Shown here in pieces: positions 47,706-61,755 of a stretch of 64,000 nt of DNA. The number at the start of each line of letters is the position of its first letter. The stretch's first letter is position 1. The translations under genes and the position numbers were made by a program. This stretch comes from Chinchilla lanigera. Lineage: Eukaryota; Chordata; Mammalia; Rodentia; Chinchillidae. The stretch spans positions 9,721,509 through 9,785,508 of the forward strand of contig NW_004955438.1 of the NCBI RefSeq assembly GCF_000276665.1. Direction: 5' to 3'. Under the pieces are notes generated by a model. That model saw nothing but the letters and a program-made list of their open reading frames with translations, searched no databases and was not told the origin of the DNA.

Positions 47706-50700
47706 TTCAACCTTGAATATGAGGGGCTTTTTTCATTAATTTTTGTGAATCTTTAATTCTTGAATTTCTTTCAATAATCTTTTATGGTTTTCAACATACA
47801 AGTCCTGCACTTATTTTGATAGATTTATTACTAAATATTTTACCATTTTCTTATAGTAACATTCATGAATTTGAATATAATCCACATTATTGAAAATTTA
47901 TGTAGTTATAAATATATAACTCATAATATTTCTTAATTTAAATATTGTAGTTAACACATAGCATTTAAGGTATGAATGGCATTTCTAACTATGTCACATG
48001 TTTGATAAGGAGATTAATAACATCTCATTTAAACAAAAATGACCGTAACAGTATATTTTGTTATGTATCTCAGGATACCAATTAGAGCTTAATGGAAATT
48101 TGTTCTTCTACTCTCTAGACTCTGTCTTTCCTGTAAGGTCCCATTTTCATGATAGTTGTCTTGGTTTTTTCACTTTGATAGTTTGTGAGGCTTGAGTGTA
48201 CATCCGAGTTTTTTGTCCATGTGCAGGAATTGTTAACCACTGAGCTTTAGTAAAGGGAGATCCTGGATCTTCCTTGGGGAGCCCACCTACTCCATGAAAT
48301 AAGACCCAGAAGAGGGTATATATGCTGGCCACAGGGACTACAGGAATTTACTGAAAGAAATGCATATGAGCTATTCTTAATAAATCATCCCCTTGGTGTG
48401 GACCAGTACCTTCAACACCTGTTTTGCTTATATCTATTAATTTGAAAAATGTGGTGTTTAATTTTTTTGTAGATACTTATGTTCCCTTGGGGAAGGAAAA
48501 TAGCTGGGAGAAAAGGGGAATAAGATGAGGAGTACTTTGTGGGACATTTTATATCAACCAGTATTATTGCCTGGCATAGCTCCCTCATCACCTAAAGGAC
48601 TCTTACATTTAAATCCTCCTAGTGCTCTTGACATCACTTTCTGCAGAAACCTGAGGTTTTACCTCGTCAGGAATCTTTTCACTTCTCATGCACTCTGTGT
48701 TCTTCATCCTTCCCAAAATAGCTCTAAGCACGCATTCACTGATTTTGCCTTCCATTTACTACATCTTAGTGGTCTTTTTTTTTTTTCTTTTCACTTCTTA
48801 CTTATTTAATGAACTTATTTATCTATATATGCCTGCTTGTTTATCAGTATGTGTTGATGACACAGAATGAATATACTCATCGTTGAGAATCAATACATAT
48901 ACATATCACATCTTCATCATTTACTTCCACTTTCCTCCTCTTTCTGCCATCTACCTCCTCTCCCTTGGATTTATTTCTCATCCCAGTGGCCTCTTATTTA
49001 CTCTCAGCTCAGTGATATTGGAATATGCCTTAGGTATTAATTCATATAATCTAACCACCACTATGAACTTCAAAAACACCAGGCGTTTACACTCCTTTTT
49101 TTCATAAAAAAAAAATCATTATGCATGGCATATAGTTGGTAATTAATACAATATCATTGGATACAACTAAACAGATTGGAAATAAATTTGACATAGCTTA
49201 GGGAATGATAGCCAATGTAACTAAACACAGCTTAGTAAACTTATTACAGAATGACTTACAAAAAATAAAAGTATACCTTTTCTTGTATTATGTGAATTAA
49301 CTGCTAACTGAAGAAAGAACGTCACTGGAAATAAAGATAGTCAAATGTAGAATTCTCTGACATGATGGCTGGATATTCACTGACTGTTCACATTCCTTTC
49401 CTTGTGGTAAAGCTTTCATTTACATGTTGCAACCCAGACATTGAAATAATTTGAGTGTCCCTCTTGCATTCCTGTAAAGACACTGTAGCTTGGTCCTATA
49501 TGGAAGGAATGAATCTATATATGACATAACTAATCTCGGCCCACAGAAGATGCAGCTCTCCCTTTAGATTACACATCAATTCTAGAAAAGTTGTGTGTTG
49601 GAAACTGTGAACCCACATCAGACTTAATTCTTGGATAATATCACAGAGAAGAATTGCCTCATCTCACACTCATTAACCAATTACATACGGTAGGAATAAG
49701 AAATTGAGGGTTTACTTGTTACTAGCATTCCACTGATTATTAAATATAAACAGAAGTAATTCCATCAGTATATTATTAAAAGGAAATTAATAAGAAATTG
49801 TTTTAAAATATATTTGTATAAAACGTCATCCCTGGACAAAGTAAAGCCTATTTTAAATTTTTAATTTTCATTTCTACTGGAGAAGCCTATGAAGGAAACC
49901 ATGTTGATAAAAAAGATTAAAAAATAGTTATTTCTGTTTACTTCCTCATGTGCTTATTTGCACACATCCATATGTACACTTCTGCATGTACACTTTGTTG
50001 TTGCACTTCAAGTGTAAATTTCCCAACTAAACTGACCAGGATAATACTCAAAAAGTAAGCCTTTCTTGAACGTGAAAGTAATACATCGTTGGCTCCCAAT
50101 CCACACACTGTAAATATTATTTAATTGCGTATAGTTGGAAAGAATTTAAACACTTCATATAAATCTAGCATACTCATAGTTGGCTGCAAATGGAAAGATC
50201 TGACACATGTGCTGCCTTCCAGTGTGACCACAGTCAGGTGGCCGTGGCTCACATCTCCTCCGGTGGGACATTTGTTTCCAGATTGTGTTGCACGGAGTGC
50301 CTACCAGCGTACCGCCCACCATTACAGCAGGCTTCATATCATTTCCTTTGGACCCCAACAGGAATGCGGATCAGAAGCGCTGTTTCAGTGATGCCCCAAA
50401 GCCCAATCATTTAGTCACAAAACTAAATATCTTCAACTTGTTCTTTAGCACTTGAATTTTGTAACTCTTACTCAGAATTGTTTGTATTGTATAGTGTTTG
50501 GGGCTGTGATTATCCGAGCTGAGTCTCAGGGAAGTTATAAGCCAGGCTATTATTATCTTGCCTTTGTAGATCAGTTCATATTAAAATAGGGAAACATATG
50601 TTAGTTATATTTCATCTTATCTGTTTATTTTTTAAAGGAAAACATGAAACAGTGATTCTGTTTCATCTTGAAATAGATGGTAAATTTAAGAAATATAAAC

Positions 50701-51183
50701 TCTTAACCATATGTTACCCAACGCGAGTCTAATAGGAAGAACATGTATATTATGGATCAAACTTCTGTGGTGTGTGGGAGAAGTTGTCATCAACTTACGC
50801 ACCATGTGGCCAAATTTCTAAAGAGTCTTAATAACTATTTCAAATGTGAATGAAGAGAGATTAAAGCTTATTTACATTTATTTAGTTTTTTAAATGGAAC
50901 TATATTTAGTTTTTAAAATTTCTGTCTTCCCAAGAATTGGAGAATTCTCTATTATACTAGTTAGTATGTGTTGAGTTTAAGTAATAGAAAATTTGAGTTC
51001 AAATACCTAAACAAAAGGAATTTATGGGTTTATTTTTCTTATATGACAAAAAGTATGTATCTTATTTGCTGGTATTGTTCAGTGGCTCGATAATATCCAT
51101 GTTTGCATTTGTAATTTTTCAATAGCTAGCACAGTGGAAAGATGTTTGTTACAACTCTAGGCCTCGTGTTGTATTCATAGTAG
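47706..51183. other. unrecognised AT-rich DNA
   Basis: No gene supported. The patch at 50190-50400 is more GC-rich, with frames open on both strands, but nothing in it was recognised. Confidence 0.5.
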
Positions 51184-51230
51184 GGTAAGAAAAAGGAGAA
51201 GGAAGAGGAGGAAGAGGAGGAAGAGGAGAG
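51184..51230 (+). repeat. GA-rich tract
   Basis: GGAAGAGGAGGAAGAGGAGG-type purine run. Confidence 0.94.
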
Positions 51231-53988
51231 CTAAAATCAGTAGAAACTCTTTAATATCAGGAAATCCAAAACATCACCAAACATTCATCATTGTAATTCA
51301 ACACATGTCTCTTTGTCTAGAAATATTTCAGTCATTCTTAACTCAAAGAAAGCATTAGAATGAAAATACTTAAAGGTTATGGTAAAAGAAAAAAGCGCAA
51401 AAACATACTTTCAATTAGGTAGTCTCTTTGTAGATGTCCCAAAACTTGTAGATAATGATGAGTAGACAAAGATACTTTACTAAGAAAACTGATTTGAAAA
51501 GTTCTGGATATGTGCTTAAACAGTTACACTTTCCAGATTGGTGGACCCACTCCATCTTCTGATTGGATCTTTGCTAAGGAATAGAAATGGGACATCCATT
51601 TCAGCAGAAACAGTCATACTGAAATCCCAGTAGTGGCAGTATCAAAATTGCAATAGTAATGACTAGAGCTTACTGCCTGTTGAAGGTACCTTAAGTGATA
51701 ACATCTTGTAATTAGCATCATTGGCATAGCACTGGCCTATGGCATGCTTGCGCTGTAGTCCTGGCTGCTACCCACACTTTTATTGCTGACAATTTCCAAC
51801 ACTTAATTCTGCAATTTTCTTAGATATTCTTTGAATCGCCAATGATTTAAATCCCTTTTCTGCTCCATGTATCCAAAACTACTCACACAGAAATTGGCAT
51901 GTCTAGTGGGTGCACGCCAAAATATTCAAAAAACATAAAAATTGGATTTGTTAGTTGGAACTGTTAAAAACTAGAGACAATGTTTGAAGTTCACTAGCTA
52001 TTAAGAAACAGATGTCTGGTCAGTCCAGGATATGCACCATCAAATGATAGACCTTATTTTTTTACTAAAAGTGGTCACCTGGAAGAAAGTGCCCTTGTAG
52101 TCAAGTTTAGATACCCTGAGGATGTGAGAAATAGACTTCAAGTTAGCAAGGTGAATGTTATATGTCTATGTTTCCTCAATTAATTGGCTCAAAATAAAAG
52201 ACTGTAGGGCAGGGTGATTTGTTCCAATGCGAAAGGACAATCTAAATAAATATACTTAGATGTTCACATTTTTTTATGAGTGACTCAGTGTTGTTCAAAG
52301 GTACAAATAAAACCAGAAAATCCCTGTGACATCTCTGAAAGAGTCCTTATCTCCCAAAGCCACTGGACTAATATTGTCAAAACCCGCACATAAGATTTGC
52401 TTTTGTAGGTTGCCAAATTATGCTGTTAATTAAATTTCCAATCTCACATAATAAATTTAGAGCACTCATTAGGAAAGAATGGACCTTTGCTCTTCATAAA
52501 ATTTTCTAAAAGAAAGTCACAGAGAGTTGTGAATGGCAAACTGCAATTCACTTTTAGAATCGCTAGGTGGCAAATGCAGTCATTCTTCCTAATTTATTGA
52601 GGCTGTTCCTTACCTCAGCTAAAAATCTTGAAAAACATATAATAATCTAAGAAGATGAGAAAGTTACGCTTAAAAAAAAATTGGACGGTTGATGGTATGA
52701 GGTTTGGGGTAAAAATTAGGTAGTACCATTCTCAGAATTGACCCAGAATGTAAGAAAAGTTGCAGTATAGTAATTTTTAAAATTGCTTCCATTTCAAAGG
52801 AGGTTCTTAGTAATTAGGAGGTCAAAAGGACATTTAAAGTAATATCAAAGGATATCCTTTCCAGCTACCCTGGAAATTGCTTAATAGAATCTTGAGCAAA
52901 TTAATCATGGCAATAAAAACATACGGATGATAAAGGCTTAGCTACATTGATACCCTATAGCAAAGTTTCACCTCTCCAGTGATCCTACCGACTGGTGCTC
53001 TTTCCAGGAATAGCGCAAAATCTAAGGCCCGATATCATCATGTACTTCAAAGAGACAAATCACCCACTGGCATTCTGACCTTTGTGTCCCATGGTGAAGG
53101 AAATAATTTGCCTTTCATGGAAGAGTCATATTCTGGATTTAGTTCTGCTTATTGCATGTGACTGGTAAACTGCATGTTTTGAAAAACATAATAACATCAC
53201 ACATAGGTCTTAGAACACTTTACTCCAATAAAAAAGAAATGCATAAAAATATGCAAAAAGAATTAATAAATAAAGGAAATATATTGATGCATGTTGACAT
53301 TGTGAAAAATCTTTCCAATGGCAAGACTCAGAAAAAGCTGAAAATTTTAACAACAGAATGGCTACTTATGTATCTGTTATGGCATGGTTTTTCTATATTT
53401 CCTCATACTCTGAACCCTGACTGATTCGTGGTTCTGTTTTCTCCATGGTCAGATTCACAGAAGCAGGAACCCAGAGAAGGAAATGGCAGAGACCCTCTGC
53501 CTACTATATATAAGTATCTACTAGTGAAGTGTTATTTTTATCCATGTGACACTGGTGTTGCATAGTTCAGAAATTTTATCACATGAAAGTAGAAACTATT
53601 ACCCAGTGGGCCCTGCTGGGCCCAATTCAATTACATTGGAAGCTAAATTACTACCCGTGGTTTTGTGGTCTTCATGCCAATAGATGAATAGAACAAAAAG
53701 AATTTAAAACCTGTTGTTGATCTACTTGATTCTGAATATCTAAGTGAGATAAGATTGCTGTTATATAATGCAGGCAGAAAATAATATAGAAGAAACAGAG
53801 TTTTTTTCTGTAATGTTCCATAACTATCTCATCAAGTGCTAAGTGTTAATACAATCTATATTATCTTCATACACGTAAGGACAACAAACGGGCTAATAAT
53901 ACAAAGATCTAATCTTTATTACAAAGGTTTGGATTCCTTATCCTAAGAAATGGTGGACTGAGGTCCCTGGTGAAAACAAATGCAATTT
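51231..53988. other. unrecognised AT-rich DNA
   Basis: About 2.8 kb without a supportable gene or repeat. Frames at 52979-53161 and 53152-53424 show no domain. Confidence 0.5.
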
Positions 53989-54001
53989 AAAAGTACTTGT
54001 T

Positions 54002-54109
54002 GGGGCTGGGGATTTAGCTCAGTGGCAAAAGCACCTGCCTGGCAAGCGCAAGGTCGTGAGTTCGGTTCCTGGTACCGGAGAAAAACCAAAAAAATAAAAA
54101 AATAAAAAT
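54002..54109 (+). mobile_element. ID SINE, near-consensus, perfect 13-bp target-site duplication
   Basis: 'ggggctggggatttagctca' (A box), 'cacctgcctggcaagcgcaa', 'gagttcggttcctggtaccg' (B box and 3' end) and an A-rich tail with AAAAAT units. Direct repeats 'aaaagtacttgtt' at 53989-54001 and 54110-54122. The reverse-strand 80-codon frame across it is an artefact. Confidence 0.98.
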
Positions 54110-54711
54110 AAAAGTACTTGTTAATTGAAGTGGAAGGTCATAAATTCTAAATATGGGCTTATGACCACACCTGAACATAAAAGTTCTAATCCATAGTTTT
54201 ATGAGGTGGGCTATGTTTGTGTGTTCATTCATTTGATTCAAACTTAGTTTAATCACATGATCACTTAATTAGATTATCTAATGAATCTATAACATTTCTA
54301 TACCTAGGATTTCATCATACTCCTGCATTCAAAAAGATGCTGGAGTTCTACAGAAAATTGTGATAATATTGAATAGCTATCGGAGGTGCATGCGTCTGAG
54401 ATGTTACTTCAGGTGTCTTAAAACATTTGCAATGAGTTCTCAACATTTAAATATCTTATTCCTTTGTGACCAATAACCTAAAAATCAGAATTGGGTACAG
54501 TCACAGGAATTCACTGGGTTCCTCAAGAACAAACCAGGACTCTGGAGAAATGAATACAAGTTATTTATTTCAGAAGGAAGATTCAGTTTGAAGCAAATAA
54601 GGGGTCATAGGTAAGTATGGTAGTTGCAGTTCTTATACTTCTGTGCTGCTTTCTAGCTTATAAAGCTCTGATCTGGGGATTACTTTACTATTTCTCCCAA
54701 GTAGTGGGCAC

Positions 54712-54815
54712 ATGGGCACGTGTCTACAGTTATTCCGTAGATGAGGAAATGAGGCCAGAGAGATTGCACTCCATAGTATAAAACATGTAAATGCAGAAGC
54801 TTGAACTGAAACATA
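54712..54815 (-). mobile_element. MIR-like SINE remnant
   Basis: 'tccgtagatgaggaaatgag', 'gccagagagattgcactcca' and 'atgcagaagcttgaactga' track the reverse MIR pattern 'cagatgaggaaactgagg', 'cagagaggttaagtaac' and 'agctgggattcgaac'. Confidence 0.52.
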
Positions 54816-57679
54816 GCACAGATGAACTCACATAAATTTCCTTGAACACCTAGCACAGATGCAGTTACAGGCATGTGGAAAGCAAATGCATTGATCCTTA
54901 TAAATAAACTAATGTTTTGCCACAGAGAAGTGCTCCAAAGTTCTTCTGGAAATTAGTCATTACAGTATTTGTAATTTAAGAAATAACAATGATTAAACAT
55001 AATTGCAAATACTTTTCATACGCCCTTTTGCCCTCCTATGTGGGATGGCTACAAAGGTCCAGAAAGTGCAGAGGGAAAGCTATTCTTCTAGCTTCACTCC
55101 TTCAGGATAGCACTACAAGCTGTTGATGATTCCTTGTTAAAATAATGTTTACAGCACATGTGTATATATATATGAATGACCTAGCAACTAATGTTTTAGG
55201 AGAATTGTGTTTGAAGGTGTCACTTTGTGTCCCAGGATAACCTGGTACTTCCTCCAATTGAATTTGAATGGTTATTAAGCATGTGTTTTAATGCAAATTC
55301 TGGGATCCCACTATCTCTTGCTGAATTTCTATTACTTTTATTCTTTTTGTATGAATAATCAGGGATCAAAGAAATCCAAATTCCACAATATATATTTTAT
55401 TAAGTTCTATGACAAATAGGGATAGACAATGAAAAATTATGAAATTGAGAGAAATATATTATTTCTACTATATTATTTTATAATTCTGAAAAATAAACAG
55501 GGTAAGAGTATACTAATAACACAAAGAGGAAACAAAATCAAAATTCATAAGTAACAATGTTTTTTATTTCTTTGTAGGAACAGTTTTATTTCCATTTCAA
55601 TTGACACAAATATAAAATGCTTTTCTTTAACTGAGTATCCGTATTGATTTTTCTTTATGATCCATGCATCTTCTCTGAGATTTCATCCCCCTTACTAAGA
55701 CCACAAATAAGTCAAAATCTATCTATTCTTTAGAGTAGTTTCAATTTTCATGATGGATCAACACAATTTGACCATAATACCAACACTAATTCTCTTCTTT
55801 GTCTTTTTGACAAGTAATTGCATTAGCTCTATAAAAAACAACCCTCATTAATCCACATTGTTCTTTTCAAAACTTGAGGCTTAAGATTTTGTTAGCTGTT
55901 GACTGACCATGCATCTCAAATACCCTTTTATTTTACAGAAAAAGTTCAAAAGATGCTAACCATAAATGAAATCCATAACTTGGAAAACAATACAGTTTTT
56001 TTTAAAAAAATAGCATAGAAGCCTAAGGGAGACCTGAATTAACTAGGCATCCTGAGAGTGCTGAATATTTACATTTTTAGCATATCTAATTAACCTTGTA
56101 GGTATTACATCCCAGTCGATTCAGGGAAACTCATAGACATGCAAGAAAAATCATTGCCACAATGAAATGGTATTTCACACTTACACCCTCTTAGGCACTT
56201 TCCTTTTTCCAGGAATTAAAATATGCATCAAGCTGTATATCAGAATCCACTTGACACATTTCAAGTAGGTGATGCTTTTTCCATGTCTTTTCACATTTAA
56301 CTCCTAGTGAGAATAAGACATGAACTTGGTGAAGATTCAGGAAAGAACAATTCCGATCATGTTAGCAACCACAAACATGAGGAAAACATTGCATTCAGGT
56401 TTCTTGGCACCTTTGCATTCATCAGAGTCAGTCCTTTACAGGTTAAGTCTTCCATTTCCTTCTAGAAAGCAATAACCAATTTTCATTTAAATAAGAAAAA
56501 TTTTCCTAGCAAAAGCTTTATTCAGCACTTATCTTCCTACATGGAGTACAGGTCGGGTCAACAGAAGCCTATAACCAGCCTTGTTTATGAACTTCTCCTA
56601 GTAATTTCTCAAAAGTTAAATAATCATTTGAACATCCCTCTTGAGGACACTATGTACTTTTAAATTCATCATTAATTATAATTAAAATTTTTGTTTTCTA
56701 AAATTACATATAAAATTCCTGAGTTCAACATTAAAATAATTCAAAATAAATCTTTTTCTAGTTTTTAAAATTCTTAATTTCTTTAAGTAAAAATAATGGA
56801 TTAAAAAATGTTATACCATAGTGCCTTTGACATTGTTCAATGGACAGCTAAGAACAATTGTTTGACTTATTCTTTTAGCTATGTAAAATTTGTCTTTCAA
56901 ATAGTCAGGAAATTTAATCACAGAACACATCATTTATGTTGGTGAAGTTATTGCCTACACAGATTAAATGGAATAAGAGACAATTTTTTTCCTACACAAA
57001 AGCTAAAACATCCACCTATATCCAGTCAGAGGAGAACTTTCATTCAAGATTGAATTTCTTTTTTAATGTTTGAGAGTCTTATCAATAAGGCTACTTGACT
57101 TTGCTTTTGTTCTGGTAGTATTGTTTCATTTTACTGTCAAGAGGAGCTATTGACATCTTTGATTACCTATCTAAATCCCAAAGATAGCGTCACCAATTTT
57201 CAGTTTCTTCTTCAATATTCACTTAAACATATTTAGGATTAAACATTTCTCAGAAAGTGATTCCCATCAGCGCTTTCTAGCAGGACCAAAAGACAGAAAG
57301 GAAGCAGCAGCAGCGGGAGACTATGGAAGTTTGAAAAGGAGCAAGAATTTTCTCCCAATCACAGTGTGGAAAAACGCTTTAGCTCTTCAACTTTTAGACA
57401 AAAGTATTTTTTTTCTAAGAAGGAAACTGTGTCTTTTTAATCACTTTTGCAACTGTTTTCACTTTCTCCTTCCTTTGCCGTTTTTCCAAGATAGATCCAG
57501 TGTGTATAATGCACAAGTAAACACTATACTCTGGAGATACCAGATTAGACACACAGCAATTTGTATGATAATTTTTCTTGATTGAAATTTACTCTTTAAA
57601 AATGCAAACAGTATAATTACTGCCAAATAATGTTCTCCATGTGTATCAACTGAAAATGATGCTCAAAACTACCAAATAA
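54816..57679. other. unrecognised AT-rich DNA
   Basis: About 2.9 kb with no supportable gene or repeat. Confidence 0.5.
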
Positions 57680-58138
57680 ACCAGACCTCCATGTGTAAGC
57701 AACATATTCTCTCACTAGTGTAAGAACTTAAAAGAGTGTATAAAAACTTGGAGGTACAATTGACATTGTAAAACAAAAGGAAAATGCTCAAAAGTAAAGA
57801 GCAACTGGGGTGAGGGAAAAGAGAAAAGAAAGAAGGGGAAAGTATGTATGTATGTATATACAGAATAGCTAACATAGTTGTACTACTGACTTATATCACT
57901 TTACTGAAAGTAACAGTTAATGATTACTTATTTGATCAATCTTGCATGTCTCTATGTGTTTTCCTGAGAAACCACTTTGAAGATATCAATACATAATACA
58001 ATAACCATTGTTAATTTCCTACCACTCTGTCTGTAACTCTATATTGCTTGTATTCTTCTTATGCTATTCTGTAAATGGATGTCTGTTTGTTAATATGTTT
58101 TCCTTCTTTTATTTTTAAAATAAATTTTAAAAAACTAC
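57680..58138 (+). mobile_element. L1 3' UTR, 5'-truncated
   Basis: Matches 2640-3177 block by block: 'gtgtaagaacttaaaagagt', 'gctcaaaagtaaagagcaac', 'tggggtgagggaaaagagaa', 'cagaatagctaac', 'gatcaatcttgcatgtctct' and 'ataaccattgttaatttcct', ending in an AATAAA-like A-rich tail. A short (TATG)n run at 57843-57858 sits where the other copy has its long microsatellite. Confidence 0.83.
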
Positions 58139-58894
58139 CATAAATTTTTCAGAATAATGCATCTATAGATTTTAAAAAGTGTACTATAGTAAACAAGTCC
58201 AATAATGAAGACAAGATCAATAGTATCAAATATTCTTAAACTAGCAATTTATAGGTTGTAGCTGATTACTTCCTACAGTTCAACCTATCTTCTTCCACAA
58301 CTGTTGAAGTAAATAGAATTCTCTTTTCTTTCCTTCCTAGAAATTAGTCAAATTATATCAATTAGGACAGATTTATGTCAGAAAGATACACTTGCACTTT
58401 CAAATCTGCAGCCAACTGAACACAGGCAGTAAGCATTACATAGCCAGCTCCACAGATAACTACATGTGGACTTCACCAAGTATATAAGTGTTCCCACTAC
58501 ATACAATCTCCATATATCTTTTAACAATTTTTATGACTGAAAAAGTTTCCGATTAATTTCTCTTAAGCAGTGTGTTGTTATGGTGCTTAAATTACTAATG
58601 ATAAACCTTCCTGAATATTTGCAATGGGCCAAGATCTGTGCTGGAAGAATTGTAAAGCCTTATATTGTTAGATTTCTTACAGTGCTCAGCTGGGAAGTAT
58701 GAATGCCATCCAAATTATAGACGAAACTTGTAATGCAGAGGATTAAGCCGTGTATCACAACGCCAATGCTGAACCACGCATCTCTACTCCAGCAGCCTGC
58801 ACAAGCACTGCTATACCCACTTTCTCCACTAGGGGCTACCTTCTCTAGTTACCAGATGACGTGGTCCAGCTCAGAAACAAGAGAATTAATTGGT

Positions 58895-58995
58895 GTTTGC
58901 CTCAGTCACTGTCACCAGATAAACAGAAAAGCTGATTCACTTGCTTGCCTACTTCACAGGAATGCTGTGAAGCATTGTACAAATGAGCTTTGAAA
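58895..58995 (+). mobile_element. possible MIR tail
   Basis: 'gcctacttcacaggaatgct' then 'gtgaagcattgtacaaatga' and 'gctttgaaaa' resembles 'cctacctcacagggttgttgtgaagatt...' and 'gcgctttgaaaa' of MIR. Short. Confidence 0.38.
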
Positions 58996-59139
58996 ATTGA
59001 TGTTGTTTGTAAAGACAAACCATAGAAAACTTACAGATGCTAGGTTTTTTCATTTGCATTATTTTTGACACATGAAGTTTAAAGGCTTAACAATGTGTGC
59101 AATGAAAAACACTCTTTGAAATCAAACACAAAGCTAAAA

Positions 59140-59340
59140 TAACCAAATTCTGAATCTGTTATTTAGTAGCTACAGGCACCACAGGAAGTGTCCTTAAAAC
59201 TAATGAATTTCTTCTCCTCTATCAAATGGATAATACTAACTTTATAAGATTACTAAGCAAACAGAAATAATACATGAAAAACATTTGGAAGTGTAGCAGA
59301 CACTAAAATTATTTACATTATCATTTTATGAGTCAGGTAC
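59140..59340 (+). mobile_element. MIR SINE remnant
   Basis: 'cttctcctctatcaaatgga', 'taatactaactttataagat', 'acatgaaaaacatttggaag' and 'tgtagcagacactaaa' follow the MIR order 'ctcatctgtaaaatgg', 'ataatac', 'gtaaagcgcttgg', 'cagtgcc'. Confidence 0.48.
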
Positions 59341-61617
59341 CTATCTAAGCATTACATCAGTAGAAGAAATCTTGGATTTCTTACTTTTATGCATGCAGTT
59401 TTTAAAAGGAAATTATCTGCAAACCACATTAAAAAGAATTCTAGGTTTTATTAAGCAGGAAAGTGAAAAAACACAATCTCTTTGTCACCTCTCTTATGAA
59501 ATGTAATATCTGCCTTAACCATTTTAGAGAAAGCCATCCTGGCTATGGCTGATTTGCAACATGCCATAATGAATTTATATTATTTATTTAATTATTAGTG
59601 AAAAATGTGGCTCCCTGGATGGTAGCTTTATGTGAAGGGTCAAGCGAATCATAGACACAATTTGCTATGTGTTACTAGACCACTTATCCTGGACTTACAG
59701 CGCAGTTGGGAAAAAGAAACAGTTCTTTGATGTTTGATGCTCTTTACTTTAACCCTACAGCTCGCTGTCTGAAGCCAATTACATGTGATTAGAGATTTTT
59801 GAGAAAAGAGAAGGAGCTTTAAAAACAAAAACAATTATTTGAAGAGAGATTTTCTGTGGCTACTACCTTTACTTAGTGTCAGAATGGTGGACAATGCCAT
59901 CTGCAGATCAAGTCTAATAAGAACAGCTTTAAAGCAGTGACGCAGAGGTCTTATCATATTGTTGTTCACTTTAATGAGCACAACTGACTGATGTTTCACA
60001 TACACATAATTAACATAAAGCCAAGAGCTTTGCTTTATGCTATGCACATTCAGCTCAAAGGGGGCACGGTGCTTTCTATGGGTCAGATGTAGGATATGTA
60101 CATAAGAACCACCCAGTGCATATCTTAGATTTTCTTCAGGAAGTCACTTTGTGGGTAAAGAAAAACTTCCAGGACACCTGTAGCCACTTTCTAGCTGGGC
60201 TGGAAACGAAGCAACATACACAGACAGGTGGAGCCAAGAGAACAAGCAGGGAGTGGAGTTTGGAGAGTGATTCGCTGCTTCTGAAGTCTGCCTGAACTCT
60301 GGCCCACCATACACATAAAGCAGTAAATCTTTCTTTTGTATTACTCGAGCACAGTTTGGTGTGGGATTCTGCTTCTTACAGTCCCATGGATCACAATTAC
60401 AACAGTATCTCATCTAGTATTGCAGGGATAATTCACGGAAATGTATGTAATGCCATTAGAAAAATATCATCAGACATAGCTGTCAGACTCTGGATAAATA
60501 TTGATTAAAGTTCGTGATAGGAAAGAGAGAAGAAAGAAATAGTTGTAAATAAGTCAAGATATATTAAAGATTAAACAAATATGTAATTTTTTATAATAGA
60601 CATTGAAATGTGTTAAAGACTAATCAAAAGAATGAGTTTTCAGAGAAAACATTTAGGATGCATTTGATGACCCTAAGAGAGAAATTGCTCTCTGGCTTCT
60701 GCCTAGTAAGTTTGCTTAAATGTCAATCAAAGTTCAGTCAATCAAGGTTCAGTCAGAGCAGCAGAGCTCCAGAGTTACTGCAGAGAAAGGAATTTGCTGT
60801 GGAGATTTGCTCTTAAATGATTACAGGAGCTATCGGGGATGTCCATGCCAGGCTGTTGCTTCTGTAACTGTGGCTGGCTTTGGTGTTGCTCCGTATCATC
60901 CAGGTGAGAATATAGAGAGGAGGTTGGGACCCGAAGTGACTGAGACAAAGCAAATCTAGCACCCTTGCCGATAAAGAGCGAACACAGGACAAACTGAAAT
61001 CATTATCTGTCTCTCTCCCTTTTCCCACCATGCTGATCCAGGTAACCTTCCGGGTTGCCAGTGTCCTTTTCCACAGAAGCACACGGGCACTGGGCCAACA
61101 TGTAGAGAAACTTCAGAAAATCCAGCAAGACGCGGAGGCACCAGAAGTCAGGGGACTGCCTCGCAAAAACAGCTGGGTCTTGCAAACCAAGTTATCAAGC
61201 CAGACCCACTCTAGGGCTGGCTTTCACCAAGCAAAAATGGCTTCTCATTTCATTTCCAACTCTGAAAGCCCACAAAACATTCTCCCATCTTCATCCTTAA
61301 CTCAGAACTACATTGGGATAATACAGTAATACAGATAATACAGTAGTAATTTAGCTAAACTGACATGGTACAAAGCCATAGGTTCCAATTCTTTCTAAAT
61401 GAAATTACTTGATAGATTTAAAATATTAGTTAAACTCATATAAATAACCAAATGTTGAGACTTTCCAGAAAAGGAAATGAGCATCCCTGCTGGCATTTGC
61501 ACATGACAGCTGGTGACCGGCAAAGCAGTCCCTTAAATGGGCCCTGTTCTATTTACCTCTATCCTTGTCCTTTTATAAGCACCGTCACCAAGACCAGATC
61601 AAAGATACTTTAACATT
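59341..61617. other. unrecognised DNA, GC-richer from about 60700
   Basis: No gene can be supported. Frames crowd 60610-61329 on both strands because composition shifts, not because of a recognised protein. A donor-like 'ccaggtgagaat' occurs at 60900, but no partner exon was found. Confidence 0.42.
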
Positions 61618-61755
61618 GCTCTGGATTTACTGTGTGTGTCCCACCAAATCCCAGATATTGAAGTCTCAATACCCAATGGTATGGTTTTTTGAAGTGTGGC
61701 TTAAGGGAGATAATCAGGTTTGGATGAGGTCAAGAGGGTAGAGCTCCCACTGAGG

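Noticed and set aside
50125..50414. GC-richer patch with frames of 67-88 codons on both strands
   Set aside because: No recognisable protein, no splice or start context; kept only as unrecognised DNA.
54002..54109. Possible tRNA-Ala gene (good A and B boxes)
   Set aside because: It is an ID SINE with an A-rich tail and target-site duplication; it lacks a proper cloverleaf 3' half and terminator.
60890..60915. Splice-donor-like 'ccaggtgagaat'
   Set aside because: No matching acceptor or supported coding frame; such matches are common by chance.
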